Shown here: one piece after another, positions 1 through 7,394 of the stretch
Position numbering within the stretch: position 1 is the first letter of the stretch
How the letters are laid out: every line of letters begins with the position of its first letter
NCBI GenBank assembly: GCA_963514535.1
Contig: CAUPUB010000021.1
Location: 1-28,207 of the forward strand
DNA: 28,207 bases
Direction: 5' to 3'
Origin: CAJPSE01 sp963514535
Lineage (GTDB): Bacteria > Synergistota > Synergistia > Synergistales > Aminobacteriaceae
Notes under the pieces: generated by a model
What the model saw: only the letters and a program-made list of their open reading frames with translations
The model's database searches: none
Told to the model about the DNA's origin: nothing
Made by a program: the position numbers and the translations under genes

Positions 1-55
1 AGCAGAGCAGAGCAGAGCAGAGCAGAGCAGAGCAGAGCAGAGCAGAGCAGAGCAG
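1..55. repeat. Pentanucleotide tandem repeat (AGCAG)11, cut by window edge
   Basis: Eleven perfect copies of AGCAG run from the first base of the window, so the array probably continues to the left. No interruptions are seen. One frame is open through the array and on to a TAA at 320-322, reading a repeating Ser-Arg-Ala-Glu-Gln peptide. Five-base units shift the reading frame when copy number changes, so the array could switch an upstream gene on and off if it lies inside one. That gene, if any, is outside the window. Confidence 0.9.
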
Positions 56-491
56 CTTTGTTTGAGGGTCTCCTGGCCTTCAAGGTCTTTTTTGCTGCAT
101 GGCGCAGGAGAAATAATCCCCTGTATCTTATACTTTACCCTATCTCTTTTTTTCAAAAAAATCTTAAAAACTTTCCCGGGTTTCGTGGCATCCAGGACAC
201 GCTGTGAGTTACCTCACTCCAGCGACGTATTATTTTTGTTTTTTAGAAAAGTGCTGACTTACAGTTCCAGCATTGACCACTTTGTTGTTCATGGATCAGG
301 GGTGCCTCTGCCCACGGGCTAATTCACCGATTACGATACGAAATGCTCCATGTTTCACAGAGCAAACTCATGATACGTTATACGTTTTTAAGGTATGGAA
401 CGGGGGTTGCATGAAAAAGCTGCCGTTCTGAGCCAGGTATCGGCGCACTGGGTGTTTCTTTGGCATGGACGTGGTAAGGGAGAGAGCGAAG
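56..491. other. AT-rich stretch without a convincing gene, upstream of the chemoreceptor
   Basis: The stretch after the pentanucleotide array is clearly richer in A and T than the flanking genes, with several T runs. An open frame of 86 codons (62-322, TTG start) lacks a ribosome binding site, has the base composition of non-coding DNA and resembles no family I know, so I do not call it a gene. It could be the tail of a gene whose body lies left of the window and runs through the repeat. A TATACG hexamer near 380 could be part of the chemoreceptor promoter, but no good -35 element pairs with it. Confidence 0.5.
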
Positions 492-2534
492 ATGACGATT
501 CGAGGCAAGATGTTAGGGACGGTTGCGGTGGTTTTTCTGGTCTTGTTCGTGGCGATCGGAGTTGTCTACCTCTGGGGCGGCTCGGTACTGTCCTCCAGCT
601 TGAAGGGGGCCGGGGTGGACAGCGTGTCTCAGTCGGCCGAAATTTTCCGGGGCGTTTTCAACCGTTCCGCTGCGATTCTCTCGGCCTCCGCCGAGTCGCT
701 GCGATACGCTTATATGAACCTTGGATTGGTTTCAAAGGACGAGATGGCCCGTGCCGCCGCCGCTCTCCTGGCCAAAAACAGGCAAAATGGCATCAAGGAG
801 CTGTTCTGGGGCTACGAGTCGGACGGACGCTTCGCGGACGGGGGCGGCTGGAGGGCTCCCGAGGACTTCGACGCCCGGACGCGCCCCTGGTACAAGCTCG
901 CCGTCGCGGCCAGGGATGGCGAGGTCGTCTGCTCGGAGCCCTACATCATTGCGGCGACGAACAGCCTGGGGATCACCATGGCCGTCGCGGTCCGTGACGA
1001 CTCCGGGAAGCTCCTTGGAGCCGTCGGCATAGACTTGGACATGGACCAGATCAGCTCACAGACAGCGGCCCTGAAGGTCTTCGGACAGGGGGCCGGGGTT
1101 CTGGTCCGTAAAGACGGCCTGATCGTCGCCTCCCCCCGGAAGGAGCAGGTCATGAAGGCCAATTTCCTCACGGACTCGTCCCTCCCCGAGAGCGTCCGTG
1201 AGACGGTCCGGCGGATGACGGCGGGCGAGACCGGGGCCGTTGAATACACTTACGAGGGCGAGCGGCGCCTGATGTTCTACGCCCCGGTCGGGTACGGCCT
1301 CTACCTTGGCGCGTTCTTCCCCTGCGCCGTGATCTCCGGGGTCCTTAAAACTCTAACCCTGATCCTTCTGGGGGTTGCGGTCACGCCGCTGGTCATCATC
1401 GGGGTCTCCTTCTTCTGCATCATCCGGGGTATGACGCGATCGGTGCACCGGATGACCGGCCTGATGGAGGGCCTGGTGGCCGGCGACCTCTCGACCCGCT
1501 TCGACGACTCGGGCAAGGACGAGTTCGCCAGGATATCCGGGATGTTGAACCGTACGGCTGCCTCCATCGGGGAGCTGATAGCCCGGATTCGCACCGGTGT
1601 GGTCGAGAACTCCAGGGAATCCGAGGAGCTCGCTAAGATAGCGGGTGGCCTGCTCGCCTCGATGGACGAGGTTGGAGGGCTGATGGGCAAGTCGAACGCC
1701 CTTCTTGATGAAAGTTCCTCCTCCCTCGATACCATCAACGCGGCCATCGGCGAGGTGGCGGCCGGGGCGCAGTCGAGCGCCCAGGCGGCTACGGAGGGGG
1801 CCACGCAGTCCTCCACCGTCAGCAGTGGGACGACGGAGGGGGTCCAGAGCGTGGGGCGAATCGTGGAGGGAATGAAGCGGGTGGATGGAAAATCCGACGA
1901 GACGATGGAACTGATTGGGCGCCTTGCGCAGTCGGTGGAGGCCATCTCGGGCTTTGTGAGCTCCATCACGTCCATAGCGGACCAGACGAATCTCCTGGCG
2001 CTCAACGCGGCGATCGAGGCGGCCCGTGCGGGCGAGGCGGGACGCGGTTTTGCCGTTGTGGCCGAGGAGGTCCGGAAGCTGGCCGAGGAGTCCGGCAACG
2101 CCGCCAGGGAGGTCAGCAAGCAGATAAAGGAGCTCCAGGAGCATTCGGGGAGCTCGCTCGCCGCGACGAAGGAGGTGGCCCAGAACATCTCGGAGCTTCT
2201 TCTGAGTGCCGAGGCGGTGGATAGGGAGCTCCAGGGTGTCCTTGGAGCAACGAACCATCTGAACGAGTCAATTCATAACGTCGCAGCGGTCTCTGAGGAG
2301 CAGGCTGCATCTGCGGAGGAGATGACCGCATCCGTCCAGAGCGTGACCACCTCCATCGGGGAGATCGTCGGGGTCCAGAGGAAACTGGGGCAGGCCGCAT
2401 CGGATACGGTCGATGTGGCGAAGAGCATCGGGCGGGCGTCCCGGACGGTGGCGGAGACGGCGGAAAAACTGGGCGAACTCATCGGCCGCTTCAAGACGGA
2501 TAAGCAGACGACCGCCTTCCACGGGGCTGATTAA
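492..2534 (+). CDS. Methyl-accepting chemotaxis protein with dCache sensor
   Basis: Membrane chemoreceptor that should bind a small ligand outside the cytoplasmic membrane and control CheA through CheW. Domain order from the 492 start (680 aa): membrane segment at about 8-30, periplasmic dCache-type sensor at about 35-275 with the diagnostic FDARTRPWYKLA motif (about 126-137), second membrane segment at about 279-313, HAMP linker to about 366, then the long signalling coiled coil. Its hairpin tip carries the near-invariant DQTNLLALNAAIEAARAG (about 497-514), followed by GRGFAVVAEEVRKLAEES. There is no C-terminal pentapeptide for CheR/CheB docking. An upstream in-frame ATG at 465 lacks a ribosome site, whereas AAGGGAGAG precedes the ATG at 492, so I prefer the latter. 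No che genes lie nearby, so it is an orphan receptor gene. The Cache fold often binds amino acids or carboxylates, but the ligand cannot be read from sequence. Confidence 0.95.
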   Translation: MTIRGKMLGTVAVVFLVLFVAIGVVYLWGGSVLSSSLKGAGVDSVSQSAEIFRGVFNRSAAILSASAESLRYAYMNLGLVSKDEMARAAAALLAKNRQNGIKELFWGYESDGRFADGGGWRAPEDFDARTRPWYKLAVAARDGEVVCSEPYIIAATNSLGITMAVAVRDDSGKLLGAVGIDLDMDQISSQTAALKVFGQGAGVLVRKDGLIVASPRKEQVMKANFLTDSSLPESVRETVRRMTAGETGAVEYTYEGERRLMFYAPVGYGLYLGAFFPCAVISGVLKTLTLILLGVAVTPLVIIGVSFFCIIRGMTRSVHRMTGLMEGLVAGDLSTRFDDSGKDEFARISGMLNRTAASIGELIARIRTGVVENSRESEELAKIAGGLLASMDEVGGLMGKSNALLDESSSSLDTINAAIGEVAAGAQSSAQAATEGATQSSTVSSGTTEGVQSVGRIVEGMKRVDGKSDETMELIGRLAQSVEAISGFVSSITSIADQTNLLALNAAIEAARAGEAGRGFAVVAEEVRKLAEESGNAAREVSKQIKELQEHSGSSLAATKEVAQNISELLLSAEAVDRELQGVLGATNHLNESIHNVAAVSEEQAASAEEMTASVQSVTTSIGEIVGVQRKLGQAASDTVDVAKSIGRASRTVAETAEKLGELIGRFKTDKQTTAFHGAD

Positions 2535-2543
2535 GCCCCGTGG
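2519..2543 (+). terminator. Perfect 10-bp hairpin across the chemoreceptor stop codon
   Basis: CCACGGGGCT (2519-2528) and AGCCCCGTGG (2534-2543) are perfect complements around a 5-nt loop, with the TAA stop lying across the loop and the 3' arm. No T run follows, so it may be a Rho-assisted terminator, an mRNA 3'-end stabiliser, or part of the larger structured element just downstream. Confidence 0.5.
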
Positions 2544-2548
2544 GGCGC

Positions 2549-2610
2549 GTCGGTCGCTTATGCCGCTGCGCGGTCCAGTGACCGCGAAGCGGCGCAGGCA
2601 GACGACCGGC
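2549..2610. other. Long imperfect hairpin downstream of the chemoreceptor
   Basis: A 14-base arm at 2562-2575 pairs with 2580-2593 around loop CAGT with a single mismatch. A second outer pairing, GTCGGTCG (2549-2556) with CGACCGGC (2603-2610), matches at 7 of 8 positions across an asymmetric internal loop. The whole would form a long stem. There is no poly-T tail. It could be an RNA structure in the 3' untranslated region or a remnant of a small repeat element. No coding potential is apparent. Confidence 0.5.
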
Positions 2611-2654
2611 AAGCAACGCAAGTTGTGACCAAGAAGGGAAACAGTCCGCATTCC

Positions 2655-2663
2655 TGATATAAT
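2655..2663 (+). promoter_or_regulatory. Extended -10 promoter for the exported protein gene
   Basis: TGATATAAT gives a perfect TATAAT (2658-2663) with the TGn extension at 2655-2656. No recognisable -35 lies 17 bp upstream, which is tolerated by extended -10 promoters. It would start transcription near 2670, leaving a leader of about 80 nt before the start codon at 2752. Confidence 0.5.
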
Positions 2664-2706
2664 TCAATGGACCGGGTCGTATGCACAGGGGCTTTGGGGC
2701 CCGTTT

Positions 2707-2731
2707 GGGAATCGTGAGCGGGAATCGTGAG
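2707..2731. repeat. 12-bp direct repeat GGGAATCGTGAG x2 in the leader
   Basis: GGGAATCGTGAG occurs at 2707-2718 and again at 2720-2731, separated by one C (13-bp period). It lies in the untranslated leader immediately before the ribosome binding site GGAGGAG (2734-2740). It could be a slipped-strand duplication or a tandem regulator site. Confidence 0.75.
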
Positions 2732-2751
2732 TTGGAGGAGTGATCTTTAGG

Positions 2752-3666
2752 ATGTTTCGGACCTCGGGAAAGGGCTCTTTTGTCGCCGTGATCCTGTTGC
2801 TGCTTCACCTGTCGGGGGGGCAGGCCGATGCCCAGCCCGTCCTCGTCCCCACGGGGAACATGGGGGGGGAGTGCTTTACGCTGCCGACGCGGAGCGTTTT
2901 GGCGAACACCGTGATGGCGGCATACCAAAGACCTTATGCACTGAACTTCGAGGTCTGGCGTCCTCAGGGGATGCCCGCGGGGTGGTACGCCACGTTCGAC
3001 GGCTTCGCGGTGGCTCAGGTGGCCCCCAACCGCTGGGTGTACGGCCGGACGGGCGTTGACGGCTGCATCGTCCCAACCGATGTCCTCGTGGGCTCCATTG
3101 TCCCCATGAGGGTGCCCGAGCTGACCCGGGTGACGGCCTCCTGGATGTGCGACGACTTCCTCCGGTGCGATGAGTTTCGTAAAGTTCGAGCCATCGGATG
3201 CGACAACATGGGTATCCTCGAGGACCCTCTGGCTTGTACGATCCTGGCCTGGCGTTCGGGGAGGCCGGGGGTCTGGGTCTGGTTGGCGGACAGATGGAAG
3301 AAGGTGTCCCCGGTGGGCGGGCAGTACACCTGGGAGGCCCTGCGGCTGCGGCGTCCCTGGATTCTGGAGCAACTGAGGGAAAAGGAGTTCTTCTGGACGT
3401 GCGGGAATGCCTGCGATCTGGCCAATCTGGCCCGGTCCTGGGGGATCCTGTGGCACGGCCCCATCCCATTGAACTCCCTGGGCACCTACCGTAGTGGAAA
3501 CGACGGAGGGCGCGGGGGACATTCGTCCGGATCTTCTCCGACCACGTCGCCCTCCAATCCCGGAGAGGAAAACCCCGGATCGCAGTGGGATGTTGGGGGC
3601 GGAGATAAAGGCCGCGCTCCATCGGATGGCGGTGGGGGCGGAGGCTGGGACACGGGCGGAAAATAG
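2752..3666 (+). CDS. Exported cysteine-containing protein with Gly/Ser-rich tail, unknown function
   Basis: I do not recognise the family. The protein (304 aa from ATG 2752) starts with a few basic residues and a hydrophobic stretch ending near ADAQP, a typical Sec signal peptide with cleavage around residue 25-30. The body is rich in Trp and contains eight cysteines (for example SWMCDD, LRCDEF, AIGCDN, FWTCGNACD). The even number is consistent with disulfides outside the cytoplasm. From about residue 245 the chain turns into a low-complexity Gly/Ser/Pro/Asp tail of about 60 residues, probably disordered. A GTG at 2740 is in frame but sits on top of the Shine-Dalgarno, so I place the start at 2752, 11 nt after GGAGGAG. 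It is preceded by an extended -10 promoter and followed 79 bp later by an acidic TPR-like gene, which could be co-transcribed. Confidence 0.75.
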   Translation: MFRTSGKGSFVAVILLLLHLSGGQADAQPVLVPTGNMGGECFTLPTRSVLANTVMAAYQRPYALNFEVWRPQGMPAGWYATFDGFAVAQVAPNRWVYGRTGVDGCIVPTDVLVGSIVPMRVPELTRVTASWMCDDFLRCDEFRKVRAIGCDNMGILEDPLACTILAWRSGRPGVWVWLADRWKKVSPVGGQYTWEALRLRRPWILEQLREKEFFWTCGNACDLANLARSWGILWHGPIPLNSLGTYRSGNDGGRGGHSSGSSPTTSPSNPGEENPGSQWDVGGGDKGRAPSDGGGGGGWDTGGK

Positions 3667-3745
3667 GGACTCTTCCCTGATGCGGTAACACCGATGGAAA
3701 TATCGAGGAAATAATGGATGTCTGTCAACTGGAGGGGTATGGGAC

Positions 3746-4645
3746 ATGGGGAACGAAACCGAGGACGTCGAGGGCCTTTTGGAACGGGCCTATGAATCTG
3801 GGGATGCCGCAGAGGTCGAGGAGCTGGTGGAGCGGGCCTTGGAGCTGGATCCCGAGAACCCCGAGGTTCTCCTGCTCCAGGCCGATCTTACCGAGGAGGA
3901 CGACGTGCGCCTGTCGATACTCGTCCACGCCATCGAGAACGCCCGCAGCGTGCTGAGGGAGGAGGGGATCCCCGAGGAGGACTTCGCCGAGGACGAGCTG
4001 GGGACGGTTTACCTCGCGCTCCTGCAGAGGGCGGCCTTCACCCTCTTTTCCCTGGAGGACGACGAGCGTTCCTTCGAGGTCGTCCAGGAGCTCATGCGCC
4101 ACAACCTGGACGACCAAGGCTCCGTCAGAAGTCTTTATTACAGGATCCTGATCGAAAAGGGCGACTGGTCCCTCGTCCTCCGTGAGACGATGCAGGACAG
4201 CGACCGCCAGTTGGGCTGGGCCTACTCGAGGTTAGCCGCGTGCTTCATGTTGACCAGGAAGGGCTCCCTTCACCAGGCGGCCGCGATGTTCTGGGAGGCC
4301 CTGTCCATGGCCCCGAACGTCCCATTCTACATGTTGGGCTATTTCCCCGATCCGGTCGACGACTCGGAGGAGGAGGAAGAGGATTTCCATTTCAGCCTTC
4401 TCTTCGCCGACGTCTGGTCCTCCTCGCTGGACCTGCTCAACTGGTTTTCCAGGGGGGTGATCCTCTTCGGGCTGCTCTCCGGACGCTTTGGCGAGGAGGC
4501 CGAAGAGATACTGGAGATCCTGCGCTCTCTGGGTGGAGGGGAGGAGTACGATGAGATGGAAGCGTTTCTGGACGACTTGGACGATCAGGACGACAACTCC
4601 CTGATCGAGGCCCTGGCGGCCCACCGCTGCCTCTCCAAACGCTGA
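3746..4645 (+). CDS. Acidic TPR-like helical repeat protein
   Basis: A 299-aa, strongly acidic, cytoplasmic protein without signal peptide or membrane segments. The N-terminal 60 residues read as tetratricopeptide-type helix pairs, with AEVEELVERALELDPENPEV matching the usual A-x-x-x-x-x-A-L-x-x-D-P-x-N-x-x cadence. A second TPR-like helix pair, containing LHQAAAMFWEALSMAPN, lies near residues 175-195. Asp/Glu runs occur in between and near the C-terminus (DDLDDQDD). Such proteins act as scaffolds or chaperones, and the partner is unknown. The ATG at 3746 follows GGAGGGG by about 9 nt. It lies 79 bp after the exported cysteine protein gene on the same strand and may share its transcript. No clear intrinsic terminator follows; the TTTTTTT at about 4670 has no good stem before it. 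Confidence 0.75.
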   Translation: MGNETEDVEGLLERAYESGDAAEVEELVERALELDPENPEVLLLQADLTEEDDVRLSILVHAIENARSVLREEGIPEEDFAEDELGTVYLALLQRAAFTLFSLEDDERSFEVVQELMRHNLDDQGSVRSLYYRILIEKGDWSLVLRETMQDSDRQLGWAYSRLAACFMLTRKGSLHQAAAMFWEALSMAPNVPFYMLGYFPDPVDDSEEEEEDFHFSLLFADVWSSSLDLLNWFSRGVILFGLLSGRFGEEAEEILEILRSLGGGEEYDEMEAFLDDLDDQDDNSLIEALAAHRCLSKR

Positions 4646-4726
4646 CCGGAATGTTGAGGGGGCCAGCCGTTTTTTTATCGGGGGACTGGTATAAACGGCC
4701 ATTATCGGTTAAGATATAGGCTAAGA

Positions 4727-4770
4727 TTGAAAACATGCTCAAATTGAAAAATATAACCGAAATATAACCG
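4727..4770 (+). promoter_or_regulatory. AT-rich fhs upstream region with 11-bp tandem repeat
   Basis: AAATATAACCG is repeated exactly at 4749-4759 and 4760-4770. Each copy contains a -10-like TATAAC. A TTGAAA at 4727-4732 lies 19 bp before the first TATAAC, which is a long but possible spacer, and another TTGAAA lies at 4744-4749. The duplicated -10 could give two start sites or alter promoter strength if copy number changes. It is the only promoter-like sequence in the 205-bp gap before fhs. Confidence 0.45.
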
Positions 4771-4853
4771 TGCAATAGATTCATCCGATTTCACCCAATT
4801 GTTTTTTGTGCCTCAACATCAACAAAAATTCAAAGGGAATGGAGTGTTGAGTG

Positions 4854-6527
4854 ATGACGGTACCGAGCGATATCGAAATTGCCCAGGCAGCGAAGATGAG
4901 CCCCATAACGGAGGTTGCAAAGAAGCTGGGGATCTCCGGGGACGATCTTGAGCTCTACGGCAAGTACAAAGCCAAGGTGCAGCCCCAGGTACTCAAAGGG
5001 CTCAAGGACAAGCCGGACGGCAAGCTTATCCTCGTGACGGCGATAACCCCAACGCCTGCGGGCGAGGGCAAGACTACGACGAGCGTGGGCCTGACCGATG
5101 GATTGTCCAAGATCGGCAAAAAGGTCTGTGTCGCCCTGCGTGAGCCCTCCCTGGGGCCCAGCTTCGGGGTCAAGGGCGGAGCGGCGGGCGGCGGCTACGC
5201 CCAGGTGGTCCCGATGGAGGACATCAACCTTCATTTCACCGGGGACCTGCACGCCATCACCACGGCCCACAACCTCTGTGCCGCGATGCTGGACAACCAC
5301 CTCCAGCAGGGCAATGAGCTGAACATCGATCCCCGCCGCGTCGTGTTTCGTCGCGTGGTGGACCTCAACGAGCGTGCCCTGCGCAAGGTGATTATTGGCC
5401 TGGGCGGCCGTACCGAGGGGGTGCCGCGTGAGAGCGGGTTCGACATCACGGTGGCCTCCGAGGTCATGGCGATCCTCTGCCTCTCCATGGACCTGATGGA
5501 CCTGAAGGCCAGGCTCTCCAGGATGGTGCTGGCCTATACCTACGACGGCAAGCCCGTCACGGCGGGGGGCATCGGCGCCCCCCGCCCCATGGCGGCCCCT
5601 CTGAAGGGCGCCCTCAAGCCGAACCTGGTCCAGACGCTCGAGGGCTCGCCCGCCTTCATCCACGGCGGCCCCTTCGCCAACATCGCCCACGGGTGCAACA
5701 GCGTCCAGGCGACGCGTCTGGGCTTGAAGCTGGCCGACTACCTGGTCACGGAGGCCGGATTCGGCGGGGACCTGGGGGCCGAGAAGTTCCTGGACATCAA
5801 GTGCCGCATGGCCGGCCTCAAGCCGGATGCGGTCGTCGTTGTCGCGACGGTTCGCGCCCTCAAGATGCACGGAGGCAGGAAGAAGACCGAGCTGGGCAGC
5901 GAGGACCTGGAGGCCCTCGAGGCGGGTATCCCCAACCTCCAGAAGCACATCGAGAACATCCAGAAGTTCGGGCTTCCCGTCGTCGTCGCCATCAACCGCT
6001 TCCCGCTGGACACGGAGGCCGAGCTGGCCCTGGTGGAGAAGAAGTGCGCCGAGCTGGGCGCCTCCTTCGCGCTCTCCGAGGTCTGGGGCAAGGGCGGCGA
6101 GGGCGGGGTCGAGCTGGCGAAGAAGGTCGTCGAGGCTTGCGAGAAACCCTCCGACTTCAAGTTCATCTACAAGCCCGAGATGAGCCCCAAGGAGAAGATG
6201 ACGGCCATCGCCAAGGAGATCTACGGCGCCGACGGTGTGGACTTCACGCCCCAGGCCGAGAAGGACCTCGAGCTCATCCACGGGCTGGGCAAGGACGATC
6301 TGCTTATCTGCATGGCCAAGACCCAGTACTCCTTCTCCGACGACGCCACCAAGGTCGGCCGTCCGAAGGACTTCCGGATCACGGTGCGCGAGGTGCGCCT
6401 CTCCGCGGGGGCGGGGTTCCTCGTGGCGGTCACCGGTGCGATCATGACGATGCCGGGCCTGCCCAAGAAGCCCGCGGCGCTGTCGATCGACGTGGACGAG
6501 AACGGGAAGATAACCGGCCTCTTCTAA
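4854..6527 (+). CDS. fhs: Formate--tetrahydrofolate ligase
   Basis: Cytoplasmic enzyme (EC 6.3.4.3) that joins formate to tetrahydrofolate using ATP, giving 10-formyl-THF. It feeds purine synthesis and the methyl branch of acetogenic or glycine/serine one-carbon metabolism, and it is reversible in amino-acid fermenters. The 557-aa length is the family norm. The start MTVPSDIEIAQAAKM aligns with the conserved opening of the family. The ATP-binding loop PTPAGEGKTTTSVGL is at about residues 64-78, and the following GPSFGVKGGAAGGGYAQVVP and DINLHFTGDLHAIT segments are hallmarks. The ATG at 4854 is preferred over an in-frame GTG at 4851 because GGAG lies 9 nt upstream of the ATG. The gene stands alone: no folD, fchA or glycine-cleavage gene is adjacent. 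A strong hairpin terminator follows. Confidence 0.98.
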   Translation: MTVPSDIEIAQAAKMSPITEVAKKLGISGDDLELYGKYKAKVQPQVLKGLKDKPDGKLILVTAITPTPAGEGKTTTSVGLTDGLSKIGKKVCVALREPSLGPSFGVKGGAAGGGYAQVVPMEDINLHFTGDLHAITTAHNLCAAMLDNHLQQGNELNIDPRRVVFRRVVDLNERALRKVIIGLGGRTEGVPRESGFDITVASEVMAILCLSMDLMDLKARLSRMVLAYTYDGKPVTAGGIGAPRPMAAPLKGALKPNLVQTLEGSPAFIHGGPFANIAHGCNSVQATRLGLKLADYLVTEAGFGGDLGAEKFLDIKCRMAGLKPDAVVVVATVRALKMHGGRKKTELGSEDLEALEAGIPNLQKHIENIQKFGLPVVVAINRFPLDTEAELALVEKKCAELGASFALSEVWGKGGEGGVELAKKVVEACEKPSDFKFIYKPEMSPKEKMTAIAKEIYGADGVDFTPQAEKDLELIHGLGKDDLLICMAKTQYSFSDDATKVGRPKDFRITVREVRLSAGAGFLVAVTGAIMTMPGLPKKPAALSIDVDENGKITGLF

Positions 6528-6550
6528 CGTTATCCGTCTTCATGCAAGAA

Positions 6551-6583
6551 CAAGGGCTCCCGGCGATAGACCGGGAGCCCTTG
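6551..6583. terminator. Bidirectional terminator between fhs and the SPFH operon
   Basis: CAAGGGCTCCCGG (6551-6563) pairs perfectly with CCGGGAGCCCTTG (6571-6583) around a 7-nt loop. CTTTAT follows on the plus strand and TTCTTGC on the minus strand. The two flanking transcription units converge here, so it can serve both. Confidence 0.85.
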
Positions 6584-6613
6584 CTTTATGATGAGATGAA
6601 ATGAAAAGAGCCC

Positions 6614-7363
6614 TTATCTGGAGTCCAGGAGCGCGGTGTTTCGCGCCTCGAGCGCGCGCTCCGCTTTTATGCAGGCCCTCAGGAGTTTTTCCCATCGCTC
6701 GCCTCGTTCGGCATCGGGCGAGGCGAGCATCATCTCGACCTCCTCGTCCAGGGTCTCCAGTGCTTCTTTCAACGCGTTCTCTGCCTCCCTGGGGGCGGCG
6801 CTGGGATCGGAGTACTGGAGGGAGTCGGCCAGCGCGAGGAATGGAGCGATCCGCTCCCGATCGCCGGCGACAATGCCTTTCAGGTCCTCGGCCATGTCCC
6901 TCACGCGCGTGGCCGCCGCCGCCAGATTTTGGCGTCCCTGTCGCCCTTCCCTGCGGTCCGCCCCGCTCAGCTTCAGCATGGCCATGTTGGTGAGAAGGAG
7001 CGGAATCAGGAAGATGGCCAGGCCGACGATGTGAATCAGGAAATAAGTGGTGACGGAAAACGCGATACGGGCGTTTGCCACGGCCATGGCGATGACGAAG
7101 ATGAAGTAAAGGGCGAGCAGGTAGATGTGGGAGAACCCATGGGGAACCTCCCTGCCCGCGTTGCTTCGGATCACGATCCGGGAGGCGAAGAGGGTGCCCA
7201 ACAGGGCGGCGAAGGCCAGGAACCCCATGGACATCCAGAAGGTGATCCCCCATGCCTCGGGGGTCGTCAGGAACCAGACGGTCACCCCCGTGACCACGGC
7301 AATGAGGAACAGCAGAAGAAAGAGATTGAAGATATGCCGAACCTTGTCGGTTGCTTTACTCAT
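6614..7363 (-). CDS. Four-helix membrane protein with cytoplasmic helical tail
   Basis: A 249-aa inner-membrane protein of a family I cannot name. Four hydrophobic segments lie at about residues 12-32, 39-61, 79-98 and 103-128. They are followed by a soluble, charged, probably alpha-helical or coiled-coil tail (about 135-249) rich in Arg, Glu and Ala. The start codon is preceded by AAAGGAG at good spacing. It is the third gene of an operon and lies 31 bp after the SPFH-domain gene, so a role with that protein at the membrane is likely. In B. subtilis the comparable SPFH protein YdjI works with membrane proteins YdjG and YdjH, but I see no clear sequence likeness of this protein to YdjH. The bidirectional hairpin at 6551-6583 ends the transcript. 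Confidence 0.8.
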   Translation of the reverse strand: MSKATDKVRHIFNLFLLLFLIAVVTGVTVWFLTTPEAWGITFWMSMGFLAFAALLGTLFASRIVIRSNAGREVPHGFSHIYLLALYFIFVIAMAVANARIAFSVTTYFLIHIVGLAIFLIPLLLTNMAMLKLSGADRREGRQGRQNLAAAATRVRDMAEDLKGIVAGDRERIAPFLALADSLQYSDPSAAPREAENALKEALETLDEEVEMMLASPDAERGERWEKLLRACIKAERALEARNTALLDSR

Positions 7364-7394
7364 GTTGTTTTCTCCTTTCCGTCACGTGCTTTTG

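Noticed and set aside
62..322. 86-codon open frame after the pentanucleotide array
   Set aside because: No ribosome binding site, TTG start, composition like the surrounding non-coding DNA and no family resemblance. It remains possible only as the tail of a gene to the left.
4646..4690. Terminator at the T run after the TPR-like gene
   Set aside because: The seven-T run near 4670 is not preceded by a stable stem.
4646..4853. Riboswitch (THF or glycine type) upstream of fhs
   Set aside because: The leader is AT-rich with a tandem repeat and shows none of the conserved cores I would expect; no stable multi-stem fold is apparent.
4830..6281. 483-codon minus-strand frame opposite fhs
   Set aside because: Shadow of the highly conserved fhs gene; composition driven by its third-codon GC.
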